From: CAVQND01 sp964653485
GTDB lineage: Bacteria > Verrucomicrobiota > Verrucomicrobiia > Limisphaerales > UBA8199
Length of the DNA stretch: 64,000 nt
Reading direction: 5' to 3'
Assembly: GCA_964653485.1 (NCBI GenBank)
Contig: CAZZFF010000004.1
Coordinates: 45,329-109,328, forward strand
Shown here piece after piece: positions 43,002 to 54,477 of the stretch (its first letter is position 1; every line of letters begins with the position of its first letter). The notes below the pieces were generated by a model. It did no database searches. It saw only the letters and a program-made list of their open reading frames with translations, and had not been told where the DNA came from. Made by a program: the position numbers and the translations under genes.

Positions 43002-44684
43002 ATGAACAACCGCCTGCCAACAATGTCAGAAACGGCCCCCGGCCGTCCCGGGGCGCGGAGGAGCTTTTGGAAGCCTCTCGCCCCCGCATTCCGTCCCCGA
43101 GGCGCATCTGAGCCCCAACCGCACGGCTTTCCTGCCGGCAGGATGGCAGCCTCCCGGCGCCGTTGGCCGCGCCTGCCGGCCGCCGCCGGCCTGATGCTCT
43201 CTTTGGCCTCGGCCAACCTCTCCGCAGCCCATGCCGCCGCCCGGGCAACCCGCCCCCCGCATCTCTCTCCGGACTACGCCGGAGTTGTCATTCCGCCGAA
43301 TATCGCCCCTTTGAATTTCAAGGTCCAGGAGCCCGGGGCACGCTATCAAGTGGAGGCTTATTCGTCCAAAGGCCAGCGGATTGCTGTCTCCAGCCGATAC
43401 TCCGCCGTTCGCTTCCCGGCGGACAAATGGCGCGCCTTGCTGCGGGCCAACCCCGGCGAGCCCCTTTGCTTCGACGTCTCGGTTCAGGATGCGCGCGGGC
43501 AATGGAACCGGTTTCAGACCGTGACGAACTCCATCGCTCTCGAAGAGATCGACCACACCCTGGTTTATCGCCTGCTCAGGCCGCTCTACAGCCTTTACTT
43601 GACCGTCGGCATCTATCAACGCGACCTCGAATCGTTCGACGAGCGGCCGGTATTGGAGAATGGAAAGATCCAAAAGGGCTGCCTCAATTGCCACACCCCT
43701 CTGAACCATCAACCCGATACCTTTGCCTTCCACACGCGTTCCCAGGGAAAAATCCAACCCATGATCCTGGTCGTCTCGAACCAGGTGGCGCAGGTCGATA
43801 AGACGATGGGCTACCTCTCCTGGCATCCCAGCGGGCGCCTCCTGGCCTTCTCGGCCAACAAGCTCAACCTCTTCTATCACACCCACGGCGAAGCCCGCGA
43901 CGTCTTTGACTCCGCCTCCAACCTCGGCATCTACCGCCTGGATTCCAACACCATCGTCGTGCCGCCGCCCATCGCCCTGCCCGACCGCAACGAGACATGG
44001 CCTTCCTGGTCGCCCGATGGCCGCTACCTCTACTTCTGCAGCGCCCCGCGCCTGCCCTTCGAGAAGTTCCGCCAGGTCCGCTACGACCTCATGCGCATCA
44101 GCTATGACATCGACCTGGACCATTGGGGCGAGCCGGAAGTGCTTCTGTCCGCCGAGCAGAGCGGCCTCAGCGCCGCTCATCCACGGGTCTCCCCCAACGG
44201 CCGATGGCTCGTCTTCACCCTCGCCAAATACGGCAACTTCCCCATCTACCAGCCCAGCGCCGACCTCTACTTGATCGACCTCAAGACCCGCGAATGCCGC
44301 CGCCTCGGCATCAACAGCGAGCAAGCCGATTCCTGGCACGAATGGTCCTCCAACGGCCGCTGGCTTGTCTTCAGCAGCAAACGCCTCGACGGCCTCTTCG
44401 CCCGCCCCTTCTTCAGCTACGTGGACGACCAGGGCCAGTTCTACAAGCCTTTCCTCCTCCCTCAAGCCGATCCCGCCTTTTACGAGTCGTTCACCAAGAC
44501 CTTCAACGTCCCCCAATTCGTCCTCGGACCCATCACTGTAAAAGAAAACGACTTGGCCAGGGCCGTGCTCAACCCCCTCAAAACTCTCGCCCCGAAAGGC
44601 GACACCCACCCCCCTGCCCCTGAATCCCCCGCCTCACCCCCCGGCGCCGAAAAACAGGACGACTACAAACCGACGATGCAGTAA
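43002..44684 (+). CDS. TolB-like beta-propeller protein with a c-type heme motif
   Basis: This is a 560-residue exported protein. A hydrophobic signal (LPAAAGLMLSLASANLSAA) is preceded by an unusually long basic N-terminus. A cytochrome c heme-attachment motif, CLNCH, occurs near residue 228 (KIQKGCLNCHTPLNHQ). PD40/TolB-like propeller repeats follow: YLSWHPSGRLLAFSANK, WPSWSPDGRYLYFCSA, HPRVSPNGRWLVFTLA and WHEWSSNGRWLVFSSK. Few TolB-like proteins carry a heme site. The window also holds the resB/ccsA machinery needed to attach heme, 27 kb away. It is followed by an ECF sigma gene 6 bases later. The start is uncertain because the first 40 residues are atypical for a signal peptide. Confidence 0.78.
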   Translation: MNNRLPTMSETAPGRPGARRSFWKPLAPAFRPRGASEPQPHGFPAGRMAASRRRWPRLPAAAGLMLSLASANLSAAHAAARATRPPHLSPDYAGVVIPPNIAPLNFKVQEPGARYQVEAYSSKGQRIAVSSRYSAVRFPADKWRALLRANPGEPLCFDVSVQDARGQWNRFQTVTNSIALEEIDHTLVYRLLRPLYSLYLTVGIYQRDLESFDERPVLENGKIQKGCLNCHTPLNHQPDTFAFHTRSQGKIQPMILVVSNQVAQVDKTMGYLSWHPSGRLLAFSANKLNLFYHTHGEARDVFDSASNLGIYRLDSNTIVVPPPIALPDRNETWPSWSPDGRYLYFCSAPRLPFEKFRQVRYDLMRISYDIDLDHWGEPEVLLSAEQSGLSAAHPRVSPNGRWLVFTLAKYGNFPIYQPSADLYLIDLKTRECRRLGINSEQADSWHEWSSNGRWLVFSSKRLDGLFARPFFSYVDDQGQFYKPFLLPQADPAFYESFTKTFNVPQFVLGPITVKENDLARAVLNPLKTLAPKGDTHPPAPESPASPPGAEKQDDYKPTMQ

Positions 44685-44690
44685 CGGGGT

Positions 44691-45455
44691 TTGATCCCTA
44701 TGCCAGCCACCCAAACCGACGGCCTCCCCTCAACCCCGCCCCAAGGCCTCTTCCTGACAACCCATTGGTCCGTGGTGCTGGCCGCCAAAGACAAGACCTC
44801 CCCGGATTGTGCCCAGGCCCTGGGAACCCTCTGCGAAACCTATTGGTATCCGCTTTATGCGTTCATTCGCGGTTCCGGCTATTCGCCCCAGGACGCCCAA
44901 GACCTGACCCAGGGGTTCTTCGCCCGGCTCTTGGCCAAAGATTTCCTGCGGCTCGTGGAGCCGGAGAGAGGACGCTTCCGCGCGTTCCTAAAGATGGCCT
45001 TGAAGCGGTTCCTGGCCCACGAATGGGAGCGGGGCCGCGCCGAAAAGCGCGGCGGCGGCCAGGCGTGCCTGAGCTTCGACACCGCGATGGCCGAACAACG
45101 CTTCCAAGCCGAGGAAACCGATACTCTGGGCCCGGACCAAATTTATGACCGGCAGTGGGCGCTCACCCTCCTGGGCGAGGTGACGGCGCGCTTGGAACGC
45201 GAGTACGCCGCAGCCGGCAAAGCCGGCGACCTGCGAGAACTCAAGCCATACCTGGCCGCTGAGCGCGGCACCATTCCCTACGCGGACATCGCCCGTGAAT
45301 TGCATACCACCGAAGGCGCCGCGCGAGTGGCCGTGCATCGCCTGCGAAAACGCTTTCGCCAACTCTTCCGCGAAGTCATCGCCGAGACCGTTTCCGGGGC
45401 CGAACGGGTCGAAGAAGAACTGCGGCACGTCGTCGCCGTGCTGAGCCGGGGGTGA
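44691..45455 (+). CDS. ECF-type RNA polymerase sigma factor
   Basis: This is a 254-residue sigma factor that would redirect RNA polymerase to a small regulon. The start of the protein, GLFLTTHWSVVLAAKD, is the hallmark of a sigma subgroup found in Planctomycetes and Verrucomicrobia that is paired with serine/threonine kinases. Region 2 is visible as YALYAFIRGSGYSPQDAQDLTQ-like residues (SPQDAQDLTQGFFARLLAKD), and region 4 as the helix-turn-helix TIPYADIARELHTTEGAARV. It starts 6 bases after the TolB-like gene (ATG 44691 or 44700), and the kinase gene begins 143 bases downstream, past two hairpins. The kinase may regulate it by phosphorylation. Confidence 0.85.
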   Translation: MIPMPATQTDGLPSTPPQGLFLTTHWSVVLAAKDKTSPDCAQALGTLCETYWYPLYAFIRGSGYSPQDAQDLTQGFFARLLAKDFLRLVEPERGRFRAFLKMALKRFLAHEWERGRAEKRGGGQACLSFDTAMAEQRFQAEETDTLGPDQIYDRQWALTLLGEVTARLEREYAAAGKAGDLRELKPYLAAERGTIPYADIARELHTTEGAARVAVHRLRKRFRQLFREVIAETVSGAERVEEELRHVVAVLSRG

Positions 45456-45490
45456 ACCGTGGCATGCACAGCAAGGGGGCCGACGCAAAC

Positions 45491-45533
45491 CTGCCCTGGT
45501 GGGCAGCCGTGGGCTTCCAGTCCACGGTTTGTT
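45491..45533 (+). terminator. Tandem hairpins between sigma factor and kinase genes
   Basis: CTGCCC-TGGT-GGGCAG (45491-45506) is followed directly by CCGTGG with CCACGG (45507-45527) and then TTTGTT. Both stems are perfect six-base pairs. They could reduce read-through from the sigma gene, or act as an attenuator for the kinase. Confidence 0.45.
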
Positions 45534-45598
45534 GCCTCCGAATTGGCGTGCGCCGCTCAGTCCGTAACAAGACAGCCCCGCTTCGTATCTGTAAGGTG

Positions 45599-47620
45599 AT
45601 GAAAGAAACCATCACTGCCAAATGCCCTCGTTGCAATGGGCCTGTGCCCTCCGGTAGCACAGGCGACATCTGCCCGCGTTGTGCCGCCGCCTTGCTCCAG
45701 GCCACCCAAACCGAGTTCTCCGGCGGCCCGGAAGCCAAACGTCTCTTCAATCCCCCTTCGGTGGCGGAACTCGCTCCCGCCTTCCCTCAGTTGGAGATTC
45801 TCGAACTGCTGGGCTGCGGAGGAATGGGCGCCGTCTACAGGGCCAGGCAAAAGGAGCTCGACCGCATCGTGGCCCTCAAAATCCTGCCGCCCGGCATCGG
45901 CAACGACCCGGCCTTTGCCGAGCGCTTTGCCCGTGAGGCCAAGGCCCTGGCCAAACTCAATCATCCGGGCATCGTCACCATCCACGATTTCGGCCGCGCC
46001 GACGGGTTGTATTACTTTCTCATGGAGTTTGTGGATGGAGTGACCCTGCGCAGGCTCCTCGAGAGCGGCCGTGCTTCGCCGCGCGAGGCCCTGGCCATCG
46101 TGCCGCAGATTTGCGATGCCCTGCAATACGCCCATGATCAGGGCATTGTCCATCGGGACATTAAACCCGAGAACATCCTGCTCGACCTGGCTGGCCGGGT
46201 GAAGGTGGCCGATTTCGGCCTGGCCAAGCTGGTAGGAACCGCCGACGAGCCGGCCCCAAGGCCCGGTTCCAGCCCCTCCTCATCCACGCTGACCGATGCC
46301 GGGAAGGTCATGGGCACCCCGGCCTACATGGCCCCCGAGCAAGCCGAGCATCCAGCCGAGGTGGACCACCGCGCCGACATTTATGCCCTGGGCGTGGTAC
46401 TTTACCAAATGCTCACCGGCCAGCTACCACCCAAGCCCCTTCAACCCCCTTCCCGAAAGGTGCGGATCGACGTGCGTCTGGACGAGGTCGTCCTGCATGC
46501 CCTCGAGACACAGCCGGAGCGGCGCTATCAGCAGGCCAGCCAAGTAAGAACAGCCCTTGAGACCATCGTGGCCACCCCCGTACATGGAGGTGCGGAGCAC
46601 GGCATGACAGGCGGCCCGTTGCCAAAAGCGGACATCGCGACACAAGGCCAACCCCTCTGGCAAACCGTCCTTCTCGCCGGCATGTTGACCGTTCTCCTGT
46701 GGGTATGCACCGCCATGGCGTTCACGGTTTCAGTCCCGGTCGGATGCCTCCTGCTGAGTGGCGGATTGGCGTCGGTCATTTTCCTCACCGCCAGGAAAAC
46801 GCGATTGGACATTCTCCTGGCGGCCCTTGTGATTGTCTTCTTCTTATGGCTGGCTGTCTCCGGCGCCATGACCGGGCACCCTATACTCGCCGTCGTCGCT
46901 GGGGTGCTTGCCCTGAGCATCCTCGCTTTCGTCGTCAAGAAACTGCACCTGCCGCGCGGGTTTCTCCCCGCCTTGATTGCCGTGTTCCTCCTGGTATTCG
47001 GCGCCGGCGCTGCGATCACCTTTATCCTGCCCGAGTGGTTCGCAAGCGCCACCCGGATCAGAATAACAAACCACACCGGCAGGGTGATGGAAACCGCCGA
47101 CACGCCAGTTGCCCTTAGCAGGCCAGTTGCCCTTAGCATTGACGATCTTGGCCGCATCGGGACTGAAGTGGGGGTCATTCAGTCCAGGGTGGTTTTGGAC
47201 AAAGTCATCGAAAACCTCGGGTTGCGCCAGGAGTGGGGCAAGCCTTATGGCCCGGGCGCGCGGCTCGACAACGACGACACCTTGGCTCTGCTCAAAACGC
47301 GCTTGGCTGTGCATCCGGTACGCAATACCACACTTATCGACATTCGCGTTTTCTCGCAGAAGTCCCAGGAGGCCGCCAACATTGCCAATGAGATCGCGAG
47401 GGTTTACGTAAAGAGTCGCTACGAAGCCATGGAATCTCTCCCATCGGAACCCCGTCCCTTCGACGTTGAGATTGTAGATAAGGCGATGCCCGGCCGCAAA
47501 CCGGCGAGCCCCAACAAGCCCCTGAACTTGGCCATCGGAGCGCTGGCAGGCCTGCTTTTTGGCGCTACCGCCGGCGCCGGCCTCAGCGGCTATATATCCA
47601 GAAAAGAGAGACCTGTTTAG
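45599..47620 (+). CDS. Serine/threonine protein kinase with Wzz-like C-terminus
   Basis: This is a 673-residue membrane kinase. A zinc ribbon opens the protein (CPRCNGPVPSG and CPRCAAALL). The kinase domain spans about 62 to 320: LLGCGGMGAVYRA (P-loop), VALKILP (Lys), HRDIKPENILL near 184, DFGLAKL and the APE block PAYMAPEQAEH. Several hydrophobic helices (354 to 480) follow, then a Wzz/chain-length-determinant-like domain at about 500 to 614 (IQSRVVLDKVIENLGLRQEW; NTTLIDIRVFSQKSQEAANI) and a last helix (LAIGALAGLLFGATAGAGL). Fusion of a Hanks kinase to a Wzz domain suggests control of exopolysaccharide export. The start is ATG 45599 with AAGGTG just upstream. Confidence 0.87.
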   Translation: MKETITAKCPRCNGPVPSGSTGDICPRCAAALLQATQTEFSGGPEAKRLFNPPSVAELAPAFPQLEILELLGCGGMGAVYRARQKELDRIVALKILPPGIGNDPAFAERFAREAKALAKLNHPGIVTIHDFGRADGLYYFLMEFVDGVTLRRLLESGRASPREALAIVPQICDALQYAHDQGIVHRDIKPENILLDLAGRVKVADFGLAKLVGTADEPAPRPGSSPSSSTLTDAGKVMGTPAYMAPEQAEHPAEVDHRADIYALGVVLYQMLTGQLPPKPLQPPSRKVRIDVRLDEVVLHALETQPERRYQQASQVRTALETIVATPVHGGAEHGMTGGPLPKADIATQGQPLWQTVLLAGMLTVLLWVCTAMAFTVSVPVGCLLLSGGLASVIFLTARKTRLDILLAALVIVFFLWLAVSGAMTGHPILAVVAGVLALSILAFVVKKLHLPRGFLPALIAVFLLVFGAGAAITFILPEWFASATRIRITNHTGRVMETADTPVALSRPVALSIDDLGRIGTEVGVIQSRVVLDKVIENLGLRQEWGKPYGPGARLDNDDTLALLKTRLAVHPVRNTTLIDIRVFSQKSQEAANIANEIARVYVKSRYEAMESLPSEPRPFDVEIVDKAMPGRKPASPNKPLNLAIGALAGLLFGATAGAGLSGYISRKERPV

Positions 47621-47730
47621 GAGCCTGTCCAAGAACGCGCGGTCTCAAGTGCGCCTGAACCTCATGGTTGACGGGGAGCGGGCGTTTTGCCAAGCTTGGC
47701 GCGCCTCACATATCAACGAAAGCGATTGCT

Positions 47731-48576
47731 GTGGAAATCAAGAACGCCATCATTACGGCCGCAGGCAAAACGCAACGGACCTTGCCCCTGCAAGCCCTGG
47801 TGGACCGGGACGGCCAGTCCAAGGCGGCGCTGAGAATCCTGATCGAGGAAGTTCTCTCGGCCGGCATCGAGGAAATCTGCGTCGTCGTCTGCCCGGGCGA
47901 CCAGGCGGCGTATGCCGCCGCGGCAGGCGGCCTCGGAAGCCGGCTCCATTTCGTCGAGCAGCGCGCCGCCCTGGGGTACGGGCACGCGGTGTTGTGCGCC
48001 AGAGAGTTTGCGGGAGCCAAACCGTTCCTGCTTCTGGTGGGCGACCACCTCTACGTCAGCGGCACCCAAAAGCGGTCGGCCCAGCAATTGGTTGAAATCG
48101 CGGCGGCGGAGAACTCCGCCGTGTCGGCCGTCCAGGCAACCCACGAGAGCAAGCTGCCCTATTACGGGGCGGTGGGCGGCCACCTGGCGCCAGGACGAAA
48201 GGGTCTGTACCAAATCTCGGAGGTGCTGGAAAAACCGACGCCTACCGAAGCCGAGCAGCGGCTGATCGTCCCGGGCTTACGGGCCGGCCATTACCTCTGT
48301 TTCTTCGGAATGCACGTCCTCACGCCGGCGGTGATGGATTTGCTCGAAGAAGACGCCCGCCAGGCCGAAGGCCGGAATGTCTCCCTGACCCGCGCCCTGG
48401 CGGGGCTGGCTCGCCGCGAGCGTTACCTGGCTTGCGAATTGCAGGGCCACCGCTACGATATCGGCGTCAAATACGGCTTGCTCACCGCCCAATTGGCGCT
48501 GGCCCTCGACGGACGGGACCGCGAAGAAGTCCTGGGCGGCCTGGTGGAGCTGCTGGCCCGGCGAGCCTCAAGGTGA
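47731..48576 (+). CDS. UTP-sugar-1-phosphate nucleotidyltransferase (GalU-like)
   Basis: This is a 281-residue Rossmann-like nucleotidyltransferase that should join a sugar-1-phosphate to UTP or a related nucleotide. The opening AIITAAGKTQRTLPLQALVD is a shortened version of the nucleotide-binding loop in this family, and LVGDHLYVSG carries the metal Asp. GVKYGLLTAQLALAL in the C-terminus also matches GalU-type enzymes. The start is a GTG at 47731 just before the conserved region; an ATG is not available, and no Shine-Dalgarno is visible. It is followed by the big kinase-pyrophosphorylase fusion after a 28-base gap. The loop is less Gly-rich than in GalU (AGKTQRT), so its substrate may differ. 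Confidence 0.8.
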   Translation: MEIKNAIITAAGKTQRTLPLQALVDRDGQSKAALRILIEEVLSAGIEEICVVVCPGDQAAYAAAAGGLGSRLHFVEQRAALGYGHAVLCAREFAGAKPFLLLVGDHLYVSGTQKRSAQQLVEIAAAENSAVSAVQATHESKLPYYGAVGGHLAPGRKGLYQISEVLEKPTPTEAEQRLIVPGLRAGHYLCFFGMHVLTPAVMDLLEEDARQAEGRNVSLTRALAGLARRERYLACELQGHRYDIGVKYGLLTAQLALALDGRDREEVLGGLVELLARRASR

Positions 48577-48585
48577 GGGAGTTAT

Positions 48586-48604
48586 GAAGTACGAATCATG
48601 AACT

Positions 48605-48608
<4 letters not shown>
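48586..48608 (+). repeat. Dispersed repeat overlapping a start codon
   Basis: A 23-base element (starting GAAGTACGAATCATGAAC) ends with the ATGA of the fusion gene's start. Twenty-one of 23 bases match another copy on the minus strand at 26354-26376, where it also ends on the start codon of the fibre-like gene. Confidence 0.65.
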
Positions 48609-52012
<3,404 letters not shown>

Positions 52013-52032
52013 CCGGTGCGGAGACAGGACGG

Positions 52033-53613
52033 TCAATCCAGCGGCAGCAGGGAGTCCGCCTGTGTGATCGCCTGCTCCCCGGTCCGCTGCCAGCGATGCC
52101 GGTGTTCGTCGTACGTCCAGCCGCGTTCCCTCAACCGTGAGGCGAATTCGCGGCGGTCGAGTTGCAAGCAGCCGAGGGCTCGCTGTTCCCAGAGCTCCAG
52201 AATCAGGCGGTTGAACAATGCTTCGCTTGTGAAAGCCGTTTGGCCGTTGCGCAAACATGAGTCGAACGCCTTTTCGAGCGTAACGGCGCAGTCCAGGTGC
52301 GCCGCTTGCGCGGGGCGTCGGTCTTTGACTCTCGGTTTGTTTGCGGACTTATAGAAGGTCAGGATCATCTCGCCGGCAAGGACGGTTTGAGAGTGCTTCT
52401 TCTTGTGCATGGACCAGATCACGTCCCCGGTTTGGGTGACGGCCGCCTTCAGCTCGGCTCCGTTCTCGGTGGCCGACTCCAGAATCGCGGCGAAGTAGCC
52501 GACGTCCCAGTGCTGGAAAACGATGGAAAACCAGCGGTCGGGCTTTAGCAGCTTCAGACACACCGCAATGCTTTGGGCGAGCTTGGCCTTGTAATGCGCC
52601 TCGGTCAGGTTGCACTCACCGCCGACGATGGCCTCGGCCCTGCGGTCGGAGTCGTTGACAGCAAAGCCAAGCCAATGGTTCCAGAGGATTGAGAGATCGA
52701 GGTAGGTGATGAATCCGCCGTATGGAGGATCCGTAAATATGTAATCAACGCTGCCGGGCTCGATGATGTCGCCCAGGGCGGCGGCGTCATAGGCCAGCAC
52801 GCGGAACTGTTTCCTGCTGTCGACCAGGTCGGGACGGCGTGATTTGGCCCGGAAGTAGTCCCGCAATTTCAAGACCTCCTTTTTGGCCTCAATCACGTTT
52901 TCGAGCCGTCGGGCAAACGTTCCCCAGAGCGGCAGCTCGACACATTGAGACGCCAGCTTGTAGCGGTAGATGCTGAAAATAGAGGAGCCGCCGCGGCTTG
53001 CCAGCCTGCCCTTGGCCGAGAGCCACGTTTTGTTCAGCTTCGCGATCGTGGCCGACCAAGCTAGCAGCAGGCAGTTGCGGACTGAGCCCTCCGCTTGCTC
53101 GTCAATCGCTCGTTTGAGGATGGCCAGGCCGGCGAGTTGCCGCGGTGTGAACATGTCGTAGTAAAACTCGGCGTCGGAGCTCCTCGGCAGGCGAATATTC
53201 GCGGGGAGTGGCAGTCCCCGAAGCACATTCCACGCCTCGGAATCGGAGGATTTCTCAACCTCGTCGAGTTGGCGCCGGCAACTCGTTTCGATCCTTTGGA
53301 ATGCCCCTCGGAGCGGGGCGATCGACGGCAGCGTGGTTTCGGCGATACTCGCCGCGATGAAATTGGCAAACGGGTTCAGGTCGTTGTGAATTGCCTTCCG
53401 TCCCAGCAAGAAAGCCTCGATTGCCGTGACTCCGGTTCCACCGAATGGATCAAGCACCACATCGCCGACCCGCGAGTACCGCGCGACGTACGCGCGAACG
53501 ACGTTGCTGGGCCGGCGGGTGAAGTAGGGATGAACCCCATAATGCCGCGCGTCTTCCTGGCGCGCCGCCGGAATGGCCTCCAGAATCGGCTGAATCTCGC
53601 CCCTCTGCATCAT
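52033..53613 (-). CDS. DNA methyltransferase of a second restriction-modification system
   Basis: This is a 526-residue DNA methyltransferase. Motif I (VLDPFGGTGVTAIEAFLLGR) near residue 53 comes before motif IV (IFTDPPYGGFITYLDLSILW) near residue 290, the alpha-type order; the block after motif I (AIHNDLNPFANFIA) matches enzymes that methylate amino groups in DNA. A roughly 200-residue helical target-recognition region lies between. The C-terminal 100 residues are unusual but contain no second catalytic motif. It starts at ATG 53613, overlapping by four bases the stop of the frameshifted endonuclease gene. Not matched to a named specificity. Confidence 0.85.
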   Translation of the reverse strand: MMQRGEIQPILEAIPAARQEDARHYGVHPYFTRRPSNVVRAYVARYSRVGDVVLDPFGGTGVTAIEAFLLGRKAIHNDLNPFANFIAASIAETTLPSIAPLRGAFQRIETSCRRQLDEVEKSSDSEAWNVLRGLPLPANIRLPRSSDAEFYYDMFTPRQLAGLAILKRAIDEQAEGSVRNCLLLAWSATIAKLNKTWLSAKGRLASRGGSSIFSIYRYKLASQCVELPLWGTFARRLENVIEAKKEVLKLRDYFRAKSRRPDLVDSRKQFRVLAYDAAALGDIIEPGSVDYIFTDPPYGGFITYLDLSILWNHWLGFAVNDSDRRAEAIVGGECNLTEAHYKAKLAQSIAVCLKLLKPDRWFSIVFQHWDVGYFAAILESATENGAELKAAVTQTGDVIWSMHKKKHSQTVLAGEMILTFYKSANKPRVKDRRPAQAAHLDCAVTLEKAFDSCLRNGQTAFTSEALFNRLILELWEQRALGCLQLDRREFASRLRERGWTYDEHRHRWQRTGEQAITQADSLLPLD

Positions 53614-54306
53614 GGAAAAAAATAACTCGATATCACCCTGGCTTCCAGGACATCAACGTGTTCTGGCGGGTGAACCATATCATGGTCGAGACAGAACACA
53701 ACCACCCTCGGGAGGCTGGGGTAATTCTTCTGCTGGTAACTGAAGCCCTTCGAACGCTTCTTGATCTCCACAGGGCAGGCGTATTCGGGTAGTTCCAGAA
53801 ACCGAAACGCGCTATCAGGACAGTCGTAGCCTTTGCGCGTGTAAGGCCCCAGGCGCAGACCGAGCCGATCCAGCGCGCCGGCGAGGCGAAGCAGGTCTTC
53901 CTCTCCAACCCGAATGGCGCCACTTGACCATCTGCGGGATGAGAATGAATCGGCTCTGATTGTCGAAGGTGACTTTGATGTCGACCCTCTCGAAATCCGC
54001 GCCCTCCCTCAGAGCGAACCAGCGGCGGATCGCTTCGCCGATCGACTCCTTGGAATCGCCTCTCTGGATGCGGTCATGTTGTGCGTTTGCCTTGAGGAGT
54101 CTGCCCCTTCTCAGCTTGTAATCCCGGTCCACTGCGACAAATGGCGTTTCGACTGGCCCGTACGGTGTCATCAGGATGACCGGACATGCCTTCTTCCGCT
54201 GCAAATGCCCGCGGATGTGTTCCGGCACATCCTCAAACCAGTACTGCGGCCCGCCCGAAACCCGGCTGGCTGACTTTGTTTGCTGAAGATGCATCGTCCC
54301 GCCCAT
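53610..54306 (-). pseudogene. Restriction endonuclease gene with a one-base frameshift
   Basis: The gene begins near 54306 (MGGTMHLQQTKSASRVSG) or at ATG 54294 and reads to FILIPQMVKW near 53920. After one extra base in TGGCGCCATTC the coding continues in the next frame: IRVGEEDLLRLAGALDRLG, then DSAFRFLELPEYACPVEIKK and LPRVVVFCLDHDMVHPPEHV, ending at a stop overlapping the methyltransferase start (ATGA). ELPEYACPVEIKKRSKG gives a PD-(D/E)xK-like core. Total length 697 bases is three times 232 plus one. It may be a real frameshift, an assembly error or a programmed shift. Confidence 0.65.
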
Positions 54307-54477
54307 ATTGAAGAAGCGCCCCTCCAGTTGCCAGCCTTTTCTCCCCCTCACCCCTTTGGCGAAGGTCTGTTTAGGGAGTCGGAACTCTTCGTAGAGTCGG
54401 TATATTGGTTTGCAACGCCGTCCGTGGAAGAATTCTCTCGCAAAGAGAAGCCCTCGCGGTAATCTGCCTCGCAGGCT

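Noticed and set aside
43026..44609. Antisense frame of over 500 codons opposite the TolB-like gene
   Set aside because: Same shadow effect; it contains no recognisable motif, whereas the plus-strand frame has a signal peptide, CLNCH and propeller repeats.
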